Shown: positions 1 to 8,367, counted from the first letter of the stretch. The stretch: DNA of 64,000 bases from CAVUPF01 sp963803755 (GCA_963803755.1 CAWDNP010000011.1:372001-436000); one strand, 5' to 3'. Made by a program: numbers and translations. Notes: generated from the letters alone by a model not told the origin.

Positions 1-2
1 TC

Positions 3-668
3 GGGGCGCTGGTCGCCTCGCGATTACCCGATCCCTTCCGCCCGTTCGAGCACGTCGAGCACCACCCGCTGATCGCCCGCGAGGCGATCCGCCCGGGCGC
101 CGCCCTCGCCCTCGGATCGATCGGCTACGGGACGATGGCGGCGTTCGTCGTCCTGCACCTCGAAGCCCGCGGGATCGGCCACGGGGCGACGGTGTTCGGC
201 GCCTTCGCAACTATGGTCGTGCTGACCCGCCTGGTCGGCGGCGATCTCCCCGACCGTGTCGGCCCGGCCCGAGTGGCGGCGGTCGCAGCCTGCACCGAGG
301 CGCTCGGCCTGGCCACAATCGCCGTGGCCCACAGCCTCCTCGTTGCGATAGCCGGCGCGCTGGCGATGGGCACCGCCTTCTCTCTTCTTTACCCCTCGCT
401 CTCGCTGATCGTGGTCGACCAAGTTCCCGAGACCCGCCGCGGTGCCGCCCTTGGCACCTTCACCGCTTTCTTCGACGGCGGCGTCGGCCTCGGCGCGCCC
501 CTCGCCGGCTTGGCGGCCGCCCTCACCAGCTACCAAGGCTCATTCCTCCTCGCCGCCACGATCGCTCTCGTCTCGGCGTCGACAATCGCCCTGGTCATCT
601 CCCCGCAGAAGACGCGAAGGCCTCGGGGAATCGCCTCGCCGGTGTCTCCGCCCGATACCTCGCAGTGA
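3..668 (+). CDS. MFS transporter, C-terminal part (5' end cut by window)
   Basis: The frame is open from the first bases of the window and stops at 668, so only about the last 220 residues are present. The protein alternates hydrophobic stretches of about 20 residues (GALAMGTAFSLLYPSLSLIVV, then SFLLAATIALVSASTIALVI) with short charged loops, and has the VPETRRGAALGTFTAFFDGGVGLG segment typical of the second half of major facilitator superfamily permeases. It would be an inner-membrane secondary transporter; the substrate cannot be told. The tail after the last helix is Ser/Pro/Arg rich and likely cytoplasmic. It ends about 100 bases before msrB on the same strand. The family call is fairly safe, the transport role is not resolved. 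Confidence 0.8.
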   Translation, partial: GALVASRLPDPFRPFEHVEHHPLIAREAIRPGAALALGSIGYGTMAAFVVLHLEARGIGHGATVFGAFATMVVLTRLVGGDLPDRVGPARVAAVAACTEALGLATIAVAHSLLVAIAGALAMGTAFSLLYPSLSLIVVDQVPETRRGAALGTFTAFFDGGVGLGAPLAGLAAALTSYQGSFLLAATIALVSASTIALVISPQKTRRPRGIASPVSPPDTSQ

Positions 669-765
669 TTGCACCCGAAATGGGGCACTCAAGGATACCC
701 CCCTCCGGCGGGTGACAGGCATCCGATGAGGCGGCCTCCCAAGGCCCATCCCCTACCCTTTGTTC

Positions 766-1167
766 ATGGCGAAAATCGAGAAGTCCGACCAGGAATGGCG
801 TGAGCAGCTGACGCCTGAGCAATACGAGGTGACCCGCGAGGCGGCGACGGAGCGCGCCTTCACCGGCCCTTACTGGAACGAGAAGAGCGATGGGATGTAC
901 CGCTGCGTGTGCTGCGGAGCCGAGCTGTTCTCCTCCGACACCAAGTTCGACTCCGGCACCGGCTGGCCCAGCTTCACCGAGCCGGCTAACCTAGAGCATG
1001 TCGAGCTGCGCCCCGACAACAGCCTCTTCATGCGGCGCACCGAGGTCGTCTGCAAGCACTGTGACGCCCACCTCGGGCACGTCTTCGACGACGGCCCGGG
1101 ACCGAACGGCCAGCGTTACTGCATCAACGGCTGCGCGTTGAAGCTAGACGCCGCCGCCGGCTCCTAA
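766..1167 (+). CDS. msrB: peptide-methionine (R)-S-oxide reductase MsrB
   Basis: MsrB reduces the R form of methionine sulfoxide in oxidised proteins, in the cytoplasm. The 133-residue product has the usual length. Seen directly: two zinc-binding CxxC pairs (CVCC and CKHC), the GTGWPSF substrate motif, the HLGHVFDDGP motif, and RYCINGCALKL, whose first Cys is the family's catalytic Cys. The usual Ser-Ala after RYCIN is Gly-Cys here, which puts an extra Cys two residues after the nucleophile-bearing motif and might act in resolving the sulfenic acid (inference). The ATG at 766 is preferred to a TTG two codons earlier. Its 3' end overlaps the convergent response regulator gene by 24 bases. Confidence 0.95.
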   Translation: MAKIEKSDQEWREQLTPEQYEVTREAATERAFTGPYWNEKSDGMYRCVCCGAELFSSDTKFDSGTGWPSFTEPANLEHVELRPDNSLFMRRTEVVCKHCDAHLGHVFDDGPGPNGQRYCINGCALKLDAAAGS

Positions 1168-1794
1168 GTAGCTGAAGCGCACCGCGAGCGCGACCGCCTC
1201 GGTGCGGGTGTCGACCTCCAGCTTGGCGATCGCATTGCGCACGTGGGTGTGGACGGTCGCGGGGCTGAGGCCGAGCCGCTCGGCGATCTCTTTGACCCGC
1301 AGGCCCTCGGCAAGCAGCTCGAGAATCTGGCGCTCGCGGGGGGAGAGCTCGAGCAGCTTCTCGACCTCGGAGGGCTTGCCGCCGGCGAAATCGCCGCCGA
1401 GGAAGGTGCCGCCACCGGTCACCGCTTTCACGGCGCGGGCGATGTCCTCTGCCGGAGCTGACTTCAGCACGTAACCGGAGGCGCCGGCGCGCAGCGCCAG
1501 GGCTAGCAGGTCGGGCTGGGCGTGGGCGGTGAAGATGATTACCTTGGTCCGCGGGCGCGCTTTGAGGACCTCCTTGGTGGCCTCGATGCCGTCGCGCTTG
1601 GGCAACTCGACGTCGATGATGAGGACGTCGGGCTCAAGCTCTTTGACCACCTCGACCACATCGCGACCGTTGCCCGCCTCGCCGACGATCTCGACGGCAT
1701 TTGAGTTGGCCATCCGCGCCTTGATCGCCTCGCGGACGATCTCGTGATCGTCGCAGAGAACAACCCGTTTAGCCTCTCGAACGCTCGTGCTCAT
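1144..1794 (-). CDS. LuxR/NarL-family response regulator
   Basis: This is a two-domain transcription regulator of 216 residues. Residues about 10-125 form a receiver domain: acidic pair in VVLCDDHE, phospho-acceptor Asp in LIIDVELP, Thr in IIFTAH and Lys in YVLKSAP. Residues about 150-215 form a LuxR-type helix-turn-helix with LSPRERQILELLAEGLRVKEIAERLGLS and TVHTHVRN. Phosphorylation by a sensor kinase would be expected to drive DNA binding; no kinase gene is adjacent, so the partner is unknown. It lies 15 bases downstream of serS on the same strand and is probably co-transcribed with it and the cytochrome gene. The 3' end overlaps convergent msrB. Confidence 0.93.
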   Translation of the reverse strand: MSTSVREAKRVVLCDDHEIVREAIKARMANSNAVEIVGEAGNGRDVVEVVKELEPDVLIIDVELPKRDGIEATKEVLKARPRTKVIIFTAHAQPDLLALALRAGASGYVLKSAPAEDIARAVKAVTGGGTFLGGDFAGGKPSEVEKLLELSPRERQILELLAEGLRVKEIAERLGLSPATVHTHVRNAIAKLEVDTRTEAVALAVRFSYLGAGGGV

Positions 1795-1809
1795 CGTTAC
1801 CCGATCCTC

Positions 1810-3063
1810 TCAGGCGCGCCGTACGGATGCAGAATAGTGGGTAGCGTGAAACTTCCGTCCTCGCTCCTGCCTGTTCTCGATCAGCGCGATCATCGTCCGC
1901 CCCACCGCCACCGCTGTCCCATTCAGGGTGTGCACAATCTGCGGAGATTCGCCGTCCGTCGGCCGATACCTACAACCCAGGCGTCGTGCCTGGTAGTCGG
2001 TCGTGTTCGAGCACGAGGTCAACTCGCGGTAGCGGCCCTGGCTGGGGATCCACGCCTCGCAGTCGTACTTCTTCGCCGCCGGGGCGCCAAGGTCCCCCGC
2101 GGCGACGTTTACGACCCGGTAGGGGATCTCCAGCTCGGTGAGGATGTGCTCCTCGATTGCCAGCAGCCGCTCGTGCTCGGCCGGCGAGCGGGAGGGCTCC
2201 ACGAACGAGAACATCTCGACCTTGTCGAACTGGTGGACGCGGAAGATGCCGCGGGTGTCGCGGCCGGCGGCGCCCGCCTCGCGGCGAAAGCATGTGGAGA
2301 AGCCGGCGTAGCGCAGCGGCAGTGCACCGGGGTCGAGGATCTCACCGGCATGCAGCCCCGCCAGTGCGACCTCGGAGGTGCCGATGAGGAACAGCTCATC
2401 CTTGGGCACCTCGTAGATCTGGTCGCGGTCACCGGGCAGGAATCCGGTTCCGTATAAGGCCTCCTCGCGGACCAGGACGGGTGGGACAACGGGCTCATGC
2501 CCCTCGGCGCGCACGAACTCGATCGCGAAGCGGACCAGCGCCAGCTCCAGCAGCACCAGGTCACCCTTCAGGTAGGCGAATCGGGAGCCAGAGAGTCGCG
2601 CTGCCGCCTCCATATCGATCAGGCCCAGCTCGGCGCCGATTTTGAGGTGGTCGCGCGGCTCGAAGTCGAAGTCGGGCCTATCTCCCACCTCGCGAACGAC
2701 AGCGGCGTCCTCCTCTCTCATCCCATCGGGGGCGTCGGGGTCGGGGAGGTTGGGGAGGGCGGTGGCGACCCTCTCCAACTCGGCTTCGATTCTCTCCAGC
2801 TCGGTCTTGGCGGACTCGATCCTCTCCTTCAGCCCCTGGACACGGTCCATCAGGTCCCCGGCGCCACCGCCCGCCTGCTTGGCCTCGCCGATCCGCTTGG
2901 AGAGGGCCTTGCGCTCGGCTTGGGCGTTCTCGACCTCGGGCAGCAGCTCGCGGCGACGGCCGTCGAGCGCGAGCAGCTCGTCAACGCCTTCCGCCGCGCC
3001 GCGGCGGGCTAGCGCCGCCTTGACCCGCTCAGGATCGGAGCGGATCAGCTTCAGATCGAGCAT
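1810..3063 (-). CDS. serS: serine--tRNA ligase
   Basis: Seryl-tRNA synthetase charges tRNA-Ser (and tRNA-Sec) with serine in the cytoplasm. The 417-residue length matches the family. The N-terminal third (about 1-110) is a charged coiled-coil arm that starts MLDLKLIRSDPERVKAAL, as is typical. The class II catalytic core follows, with motif 2 around CFRREAGAAGRDTRGIFRVHQF and motif 3 around NGTAVAVGRTMIALIEN. It sits between a cytochrome c lipoprotein gene (12 bases upstream) and a response regulator (15 bases downstream), all minus strand. No T-box or other leader is visible in the short upstream gap. The assignment is certain. Confidence 0.97.
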   Translation of the reverse strand: MLDLKLIRSDPERVKAALARRGAAEGVDELLALDGRRRELLPEVENAQAERKALSKRIGEAKQAGGGAGDLMDRVQGLKERIESAKTELERIEAELERVATALPNLPDPDAPDGMREEDAAVVREVGDRPDFDFEPRDHLKIGAELGLIDMEAAARLSGSRFAYLKGDLVLLELALVRFAIEFVRAEGHEPVVPPVLVREEALYGTGFLPGDRDQIYEVPKDELFLIGTSEVALAGLHAGEILDPGALPLRYAGFSTCFRREAGAAGRDTRGIFRVHQFDKVEMFSFVEPSRSPAEHERLLAIEEHILTELEIPYRVVNVAAGDLGAPAAKKYDCEAWIPSQGRYRELTSCSNTTDYQARRLGCRYRPTDGESPQIVHTLNGTAVAVGRTMIALIENRQERGRKFHATHYSASVRRA

Positions 3064-3075
3064 CGGCGGCCTGGG

Positions 3076-3528
3076 TCAGGGCGAAGAGGATTCGCCGGGC
3101 CGCAGCGTGGTGTTGGCTTCTTCACCCGCGTACTTGGCGACGAAGCGCGCGACCTCTTCGGCTTCGCGGCCGACCACGATGTTCTGGGGCATGATCGCCC
3201 CCGAGAAGCCGCCGTTTTGGATCGCGAAGAGGACATCCTGGTAGGTCTCGGTTCGCTGGTTGAGGCTCGGACCCTGCGTCCGCTGGCCCCGATTGCCGGT
3301 CCCCTGGGTGCCGGCGGCGCTCAGCGTGTGACAACCGGAGCAGTGCGTGGAGAAGGCGACGGCCCCTTTGTAGTCTGGGCTGCTCTTGGGGACCGAGATC
3401 CCTTCCTCGCCAAAGCCGCAGGCGGCGAGCCCGAAGGCGGCGAAGACCACCAGGGCTGTGATCAGAGCTGGGCGCACGCGGCGCGCATCATATTGTCTGG
3501 CGGCGATCCCGTTCTCTGACGATGCCAC
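3076..3528 (-). CDS. cytochrome c lipoprotein
   Basis: A 150-residue exported haem protein. A hydrophobic stretch ends in the lipobox LAAC, so the mature protein would begin with a lipidated Cys at about residue 37 and be tethered outside the membrane. One haem attachment motif, CSGCH, lies near residue 64, and a Met in AIMPQN near residue 115 is the likely second axial ligand, as in class I cytochromes c. Its role is probably electron transfer in a respiratory chain; the partner is not indicated. The GTG at 3528 overlaps the divergent flavin reductase by 7 bases; an in-frame GTG at 3477 would give a more typical lipoprotein signal with no overlap and may be the true start. Confidence 0.88.
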   Translation of the reverse strand: MASSENGIAARQYDARRVRPALITALVVFAAFGLAACGFGEEGISVPKSSPDYKGAVAFSTHCSGCHTLSAAGTQGTGNRGQRTQGPSLNQRTETYQDVLFAIQNGGFSGAIMPQNIVVGREAEEVARFVAKYAGEEANTTLRPGESSSP

Positions 3529-3998
3529 CGCCCGATCCAGCCAGTTTCCGCGCCGCGATGGCCCTGTTGCCGACTGGCGTCACCGTGGTCACCGCAACCG
3601 GCCCCAACGGCCCCGCCGGGGCCACAGCCAACGCCGTTTGCTCGCTCTCGATCGAGCCGATGCTGATGCTGGCCTGCCTCGATCGCGGCTCTCGCACCCT
3701 GCTCGCCGTCCAGGCCGCAAACCGCTTTGGGATCGGCGTCTTGCGTACCGGCCAGGAGGAGATCGCCCGCGCCTTCGCCACCAAGGCCCCGGTGACGGAC
3801 AAGTGGGCTGGGATCGGGTGGAGCGCGCGCGACGGCATCCCGGCGATCGATGGCACCCTCGTCTGGGTCGCCTGCGAGCTGCGCGACGTGGTCGCCGCCG
3901 GTGACCACGTGATCCTCACCGGCGAGGTGAGCGCCCTGGAGGCGAGTGAGGGAAGTCCCCTCCTCTTCCACAACGGCGAGTACCGGCCGCTTAGTTGA
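3522..3998 (+). CDS. flavin reductase domain protein
   Basis: A 158-residue protein of the flavin reductase-like (FMN-binding split barrel) family, which includes HpaC and RutF. Seen in sequence: FRAAMALLPTGVTVVTA at the start, the GATANAVCSLSIEPMLML strand pair, and ANRFGIGVL, all characteristic of this fold. Family members use NAD(P)H to reduce free FMN or FAD, often for a partner oxygenase. No oxygenase gene is next to it, so the partner is unknown. The next gene, 18 bases downstream on the same strand, is a deazaflavin-type oxidoreductase, which suggests a shared redox theme but does not prove one. Confidence 0.88.
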   Translation: MPPPDPASFRAAMALLPTGVTVVTATGPNGPAGATANAVCSLSIEPMLMLACLDRGSRTLLAVQAANRFGIGVLRTGQEEIARAFATKAPVTDKWAGIGWSARDGIPAIDGTLVWVACELRDVVAAGDHVILTGEVSALEASEGSPLLFHNGEYRPLS

Positions 3999-4016
3999 GA
4001 GCGTCATAATCGCTCT

Positions 4017-4460
4017 ATGGAGCGGGAGTTCCAAGAACCGGGCTGGTTTACCAAGAACGTGTTCAATCGGCTCATAGCCGGGCTGATGAGGCTCGGCGTC
4101 AGCTTCGCCGGGTCGCGAGTGCTCGAAGTGCAAGGGCGCAAGAGCGGCGAGTGGCGGCGCACTCCAGTCAACCTGCTCGCTTTCAAGGGCGAGCGGTATC
4201 TGGTCGCGCCGCGCGGCAACACGCAGTGGGTGCGGAACCTGCGGGTCAGCGGCAAGGGACGGCTGGTGATCGGGCGCCGAGTCGAGGACTTCGCCGCGGC
4301 GGAGCTGCCCGATGAGGAGAGGCCGCCCCTGTTGCGCGCCTACCTGAAGCGGTGGAAATGGGAGGTGAGCGCCTTCTTCGGCGGCGTCGGCTCGGACGCT
4401 CCCGAGAAAGAGCTGCGCCGCATAGCCTCCGACCACCCCGTCTTCCGCATCTCCGCTTAG
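4017..4460 (+). CDS. nitroreductase/quinone reductase family (F420-type, DDN-like) oxidoreductase
   Basis: The 147-residue product has the hallmark of the deazaflavin-dependent nitroreductase family: an N-terminal amphipathic segment (FNRLIAGLMRLG), then LEVQGRKSGEWRRTPV, LVAPRGNTQWVRNLRVSGKG and a C-terminal FRI. Known members (for example mycobacterial Ddn) bind cofactor F420 and reduce quinones or nitro compounds at the membrane. Substrate here cannot be predicted. It follows the flavin reductase gene by 18 bases and overlaps the convergent membrane protein gene by 4 bases. The presence of this family supports an actinobacterial host. Confidence 0.88.
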   Translation: MEREFQEPGWFTKNVFNRLIAGLMRLGVSFAGSRVLEVQGRKSGEWRRTPVNLLAFKGERYLVAPRGNTQWVRNLRVSGKGRLVIGRRVEDFAAAELPDEERPPLLRAYLKRWKWEVSAFFGGVGSDAPEKELRRIASDHPVFRISA

Positions 4461-4891
4461 AGGTGGCCGCCGGTAGAGGCGGCGCGGAGGGCGAGGAAGA
4501 AGATGACCCCGCAGCTGACCGCCATGATGCCCATCTCGCGACGGACTATGGCGAGGGCGAGGGACTGCTGGGTGTCGACGGGGAGGGCTTCGAAGTCGAT
4601 GTCGCCCAGCTCACGCTGGGCTGCGCCGGTGCGGGCGCCCTCGGCGAGCAGGGAGACGAAGAGGGGAAGGATGCCGTAGAGGTAGTGGAGGCTTTCCGCC
4701 GGCTTGTGGCCGGTGAAGACGAGCAGGCCGCCGAGCAGCGCCTGGAGGAAGACCGAGGCCTGGGCGGCGCGCAGCAGGTACCAGAAGGGGATCGAGGGCC
4801 GCTCGCGGTACCAGGCGATGCCGCCTACAGCGCCCGCAGCCAGGTTGAGGATGATCAGGACGCAGCCGACGATGACGTGGACCGCGATCAT
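4457..4891 (-). CDS. small multi-pass membrane protein of unknown function
   Basis: A 144-residue protein with about four hydrophobic segments: IAVHVIVGCVLIILNLAAGAVGG, the segment around SVFLQALLGGLLVFTG, LYGILPLFVSLLAEG and MGIMAVSCGVIFFLALRAAS. I do not recognise a named family. The reading frame continues upstream to 5125, but that part runs into nuoA and its promoter, so the ATG at 4891 (which begins the hydrophobic segment directly) is chosen. It is divergent from the nuo operon and shares the 120-base upstream region with it, so the two could respond to a common regulator; any link to respiration is inference only. Confidence 0.7.
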   Translation of the reverse strand: MIAVHVIVGCVLIILNLAAGAVGGIAWYRERPSIPFWYLLRAAQASVFLQALLGGLLVFTGHKPAESLHYLYGILPLFVSLLAEGARTGAAQRELGDIDFEALPVDTQQSLALAIVRREMGIMAVSCGVIFFLALRAASTGGHL

Positions 4892-4946
4892 CTCTAAATC
4901 CGCCCGGAAGGGTCGGGATTCGGCTTGATGATGCGGAAAAGCACTA

Positions 4947-4976
4947 TGTGGCAATGTGTCACAAAGGGTGTATAAC
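4947..4976 (+). promoter_or_regulatory. candidate nuo promoter with operator-like inverted repeat
   Basis: An imperfect inverted repeat, TGTG-GCAATGTGT-CACA, occupies 4947-4963, followed 7 bases on by TATAAC at 4971-4976, a good -10 hexamer about 38 bases before the chosen nuoA start. The arms resemble CRP- and Rex-type sites (Rex is known to control nuo genes in some actinobacteria) but the spacing is one base off for Rex. It also lies in front of the divergent membrane protein gene. No clear -35 is seen, which would suit a regulated promoter. Confidence 0.4.
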
Positions 4977-5014
4977 AGCGGCTGTGGGCGATGGGCTGCG
5001 GCGAGGGTCGCCGT

Positions 5015-5422
5015 ATGAGCCCCCTGGGCCCTACCCGATCTCCAGTGCTGAAGAGCTACCTCCCGATTCTCGTCTTCGCCGGCCTCGGCCTGATCGTTGG
5101 CAGCGCTTTCGCGATGCTCAACCACGTGATCGGCCCGAAGCGGCCGAAACGGCCCACCGCAGCGAGCCGCCGCCAGGCCGAGCCCTATGAGTCAGGCATC
5201 CCGGTCGAAGCGGCGCGGGGCTTCCGCTTCGGTGTCAGCTTCTACCTCGTCGCGATGCTGTTCATCCTCTTCGACATCGAGGTCGTCTTCCTCTACCCGG
5301 TCGGGGTGATCTTGAAGGGAGCCAAAAGCGTCTTCGTGCTCGGCGAGCTGATCACCTTCGTCGTCCTGCTGCTGGTCGCCTTCGTCTACGTCTGGCGCAA
5401 GGGAGCCTTGGATTGGAAGTAG
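5015..5422 (+). CDS. nuoA: NADH-quinone oxidoreductase subunit A
   Basis: First gene of a full 14-gene complex I operon. NuoA is a small membrane subunit near the quinone site. The 135-residue product has three transmembrane helices (LPILVFAGLGLIVGSAFAML, FYLVAMLFILFDIEVVFL and VLGELITFVVLLLVAFVYVW) and the conserved Y-E-SGIP loop and FILFDIE motif. ATG at 5015 is chosen because GAGGG lies 7 bases upstream; an ATG at 4991 and a GTG at 5045 are also in frame, the last giving the shortest, family-like N-terminus (VLKSYLPIL). It overlaps the start of nuoB. Confidence 0.95.
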   Translation: MSPLGPTRSPVLKSYLPILVFAGLGLIVGSAFAMLNHVIGPKRPKRPTAASRRQAEPYESGIPVEAARGFRFGVSFYLVAMLFILFDIEVVFLYPVGVILKGAKSVFVLGELITFVVLLLVAFVYVWRKGALDWK

Positions 5423-6081
5423 AACGCCAGACGATGCGGTCGAGGCAGCTGCGGGCACGCGACATGCTGCGCGGTGACCTCGAGGGCGATGACCTGGAGC
5501 GCTACGTCGAAGAACGGGTGGTTACGACGACGATGGCGAGGCTGCAGCACTGGGCGCAGGCCAACTCGATGTTCCCCCTCACCTTCGGTCTCGCCTGCTG
5601 CGCGATCGAGGCGCCGATCTCGATCGTGACTGCGCGCTACGACCTCGCCCGCTTCGGTGCCGAGGCGCTGCGCGCCTCCCCGCGCCAGGCCGACTTCATC
5701 ATCCTCTCGGGCCGGGTCTCGATCAAGATGGCGCCGGTCGTGCGACGGCTCTACGACCAGATGCTGGAGCCAAAATGGGCGATCTCGATGGGCGCCTGCT
5801 CCTCCAGCGGCGGTATGTTCTCCAACTACGCGGTGGTGCAGGGGGCGGATAAGTTCATGCCGATCGACCTCCACATCCCCGGCTGCCCGCCGCGGCCCGA
5901 GGCGGTGCTCTACGGCTTTACCAAGCTGCAGCGCAAGATCCAAGGAAACCCCGATCCCGGGTGGCGACAGCGCTACAACGCCGCCGGCACCGAGGAGTGG
6001 GCGCGGGGCGGGGCGGCGAGCACGCCGAGACCAGAGGAGGCGGAGGCCTACGAGGCCGCCAGGGAGCTGATCCGTGCCTGA
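5413..6081 (+). CDS. nuoB: NADH-quinone oxidoreductase subunit B
   Basis: NuoB carries cluster N2, the last iron-sulfur centre before ubiquinone or menaquinone, in the peripheral arm. Four cysteine ligands are visible: the adjacent pair in GLACCAIEA, one in GACSSSGG and one in HIPGCPPRPE. The 222-residue length includes a C-terminal tail rich in Glu and Ala that is not conserved in the family. The TTG at 5413 has AGGGAG seven bases upstream and overlaps nuoA by 10 bases; ATG codons at 5434 and 5464 are alternatives. The 3' end overlaps nuoC by 8 bases. Confidence 0.96.
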   Translation: MEVERQTMRSRQLRARDMLRGDLEGDDLERYVEERVVTTTMARLQHWAQANSMFPLTFGLACCAIEAPISIVTARYDLARFGAEALRASPRQADFIILSGRVSIKMAPVVRRLYDQMLEPKWAISMGACSSSGGMFSNYAVVQGADKFMPIDLHIPGCPPRPEAVLYGFTKLQRKIQGNPDPGWRQRYNAAGTEEWARGGAASTPRPEEAEAYEAARELIRA

Positions 6082-6592
6082 CGCCCCCGGGCTCGAGCTG
6101 ATCCGCGGCGAGATCGAGCAGCACCACCCCGGCGCCGTCTTCGACACCAGCTTCGACCGCAGCCAGGCGGCGCTACTCGTCGACCCCGAGCAGGTGCTCG
6201 ACGTGCTGAGCTGGCTGCGTGACGCGCCGGGCCAGGGCTACCGCTTCCTCTCCAGTCTGCACGTCGCCGACTATCTGCCGGCCGACCCGCGCTTCGGCGT
6301 CCACTACGAGCTGCTCAACCGAGATCGGGTCGAGCGGATCAGGGTTAAGGCGATGCTCACCGATCCAGGCAAAGACGCGCTGCCGCAGATCGACTCCTGC
6401 GTGGAGCTGTTCCCGACCGCGGAGTTCCAGGAGCGGGAGGCCTACGACTTCTTCGGGATCGTCTTCAGGGGTCACCCCGATATGACTCGGATTCTCCTTC
6501 CGGATGACTATGTGGGCTGGCCCCAGCGCCGCGATTTCCCGATCGGCGGCGAGCCCGTCACCTTCACCTACAACGAGCACGACCGTGGTTGA
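6074..6592 (+). CDS. nuoC: NADH-quinone oxidoreductase subunit C
   Basis: The 172-residue 30-kDa-type subunit of the peripheral arm. It has the diagnostic EREAYDFFGIVFRGHPDMTRILLPDDYVGWPQRRDFP block near the C terminus and lacks any fusion to NuoD, unlike the enterobacterial protein. It starts at GTG 6074 with AGGGAG upstream, inside the end of nuoB. Its stop lies inside the first codons of nuoD, so the three subunits are likely translationally coupled. Confidence 0.96.
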   Translation: MPDAPGLELIRGEIEQHHPGAVFDTSFDRSQAALLVDPEQVLDVLSWLRDAPGQGYRFLSSLHVADYLPADPRFGVHYELLNRDRVERIRVKAMLTDPGKDALPQIDSCVELFPTAEFQEREAYDFFGIVFRGHPDMTRILLPDDYVGWPQRRDFPIGGEPVTFTYNEHDRG

Positions 6593-7777
6593 GACGCTAA
6601 CCGACAACACCAAGACCGAGGTGATGACCGTCAACATCGGGCCGCACCATCCGGCCACGCACGGTGTGCTTCGCCTGATCGTCGATCTCGAAGGCGAGGT
6701 TGTGAGAACGTGAAGCCGGTGATCGGCTATGTCCACACCGGGATCGAAAAGTCGTGCGAGGACAAGAGCTACTGGAAGGTCATCCCCTTCGTCGAGCGGA
6801 TGGACTACGTCTCCTACTTCTTCCAGATGGAGGCCTTCTGCGGTGCGGTCGAGCGGCTGATCGAGCTGGAGATCCCGCCCCGCGCCCGCTACCTGCGGAC
6901 GATCTTCCTTGAGCTGAACCGGATCCACTCCCACCTAGTGTGGCTGGGCACGACGGCGCTCGACCTCGGCGCGATCTCGATGCTCTGGTACTGCTTCCGC
7001 GAGCGCGACAAGATCCTCGATCTGTTCGAAATGGCGACCGGGCAGCGGATGCACACCCGCTATTTTCAGGTCGGCGGGGTGATCGAGGACATCCCGATCG
7101 GCTTCGAGGAGAAGCTGCGTGACTTCCTCGCCGACATGCCGGTGCGGGTGCAGCAGTACGAAGCGCTACTCGACCGCAACGAGATCTTCCTCTCGCGGAC
7201 CAAGGGCGTCGGCATCGTCTCGCGCGAGAGGCTGCTAGAGCTGGGGGTAACCGGGCCGCTGCTGCGCGCCACCGGCGAGCCCTGGGACCTGCGTAAGGCC
7301 TTCGACTATCTCGCCTACCCCGAGCTTGACTTCAAGGTCCCGGTCGGCACAGTCGGCGATGGCTATGACCGCTACCGGGTGCGATTGGCGGAGATGGTCG
7401 AGTCGGTGCGGATCGTCGAGCAGGCGCTCGACGGGCTGCCCGAGGGGCCATTCATCGCCGATGACCGCAAGTACGTGTTGCCGCCCCGCTCGGAGCTGCC
7501 ACTCTCGATGGAGTCGCTGATCCACCACTTCAAGCTGGTCACCGAGGGCTACCGGGTGGGGCCGGGCGAGGCCTACTACGCAATCGAGTCCCCACGCGGT
7601 GAGCTGGGCTGCTTCGTCCTCGCCGACGGCTCTGCGAAGCCGGCGCGGGTCCATTTCCGCGACGCCTCCTTCGTCAACCTGCAGGCGTTCAAGGACATGT
7701 CGGTGGGTGGCTACGTCGCCGACATGATCGCCAGCCTCGGGATGCTGGACCCAATCCTGGGAGGGGTGGACAGATGA
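6585..7777 (+). CDS. nuoD: NADH-quinone oxidoreductase subunit D, interrupted by a single-base frameshift
   Basis: NuoD is the 49-kDa-type subunit that helps form the quinone site. The frame beginning at GTG 6585 encodes the conserved start (VNIGPHHPATHGVLRLIVDLEGEVVR) and then hits TGA at 6711. The rest of the protein (KPVIGYVHTGIEKSCEDKSYWKVIPFVERMDYV onward, to GGVDR) continues without loss in the frame one base back, from about 6708. One missing base near 6707, for example a G restoring AGA-GAC-GTG (Arg-Asp-Val), rejoins the two. Both halves are fully conserved and the rest of the operon is intact, so sequence error is more likely than decay. The GTG at 6710 overlaps the stop and could in principle restart translation. 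Confidence 0.9.
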
Positions 7778-8367
7778 ATCACCTGCCTCTCGACCCCGCC
7801 CTGATCGAGGGACGCGTTCCGGATCGGTCCCCTGAGGAGGTTCCCGAGCTTCATGAGGTGGACTGCCCGCTGGAGCTGCGAGAGCACATCGAGAAGCTGA
7901 TGTCGCGGTATCCGGATCGGCACTCGGCATCTATTCCGGCGCTTTGGGCTGTTCAGCGGCGCTACGGGTGGTGCATGCCGGAGGGGATTCGGCAGGCGGC
8001 GGCGGTGATGCGGGTTACGCCCGCCTATCTGGAGTCGGTGGCCAGCTTCTATGACCTGCTGCATACCGAGCCGGTCGGAGCTCACAAAGTCGCCGTTTGC
8101 ACGAACATCAGCTGCTGGATGCGGGGTGGGGACGAGTTGCTGGAGGCGTTCCGGGCGGCGGCTGAAGGCGATGACATGTTCGTGACCGGTTTCGAGTGCC
8201 TGGGGGCTTGTGACATCGCACCGATGGTCTCAATCGATGAGCGCTACTTCGGGCCGCTGGAGAACACAGACGCCGTGATTGCAGTTGAGCAGCTGCGATC
8301 GGGCGAAGAGGTCCTACCCGAGAAGGCGCTCGCCAGGCGCCCTCTGCCCGGAGGTCCCGATGCCTGA
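7774..8367 (+). CDS. nuoE: NADH-quinone oxidoreductase subunit E
   Basis: The 24-kDa-type subunit of the NADH dehydrogenase module, holding the off-pathway [2Fe-2S] cluster N1a. The thioredoxin-like core is seen from about residue 30, with cluster ligands in VAVCTNISCWMRGG and FECLGACDIAPM. The 197-residue protein has about 25 non-conserved residues at each end. ATG overlaps the nuoD stop (ATGA). It functions with NuoF and NuoG, encoded directly after. Confidence 0.95.
   Translation: MNHLPLDPALIEGRVPDRSPEEVPELHEVDCPLELREHIEKLMSRYPDRHSASIPALWAVQRRYGWCMPEGIRQAAAVMRVTPAYLESVASFYDLLHTEPVGAHKVAVCTNISCWMRGGDELLEAFRAAAEGDDMFVTGFECLGACDIAPMVSIDERYFGPLENTDAVIAVEQLRSGEEVLPEKALARRPLPGGPDA

Noticed and set aside
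3462..4436. 324-codon minus-strand open frame
   Set aside because: It is antisense to the flavin reductase and deazaflavin oxidoreductase genes, which have clear family motifs; its translation has none. High GC content leaves the antisense frame open.
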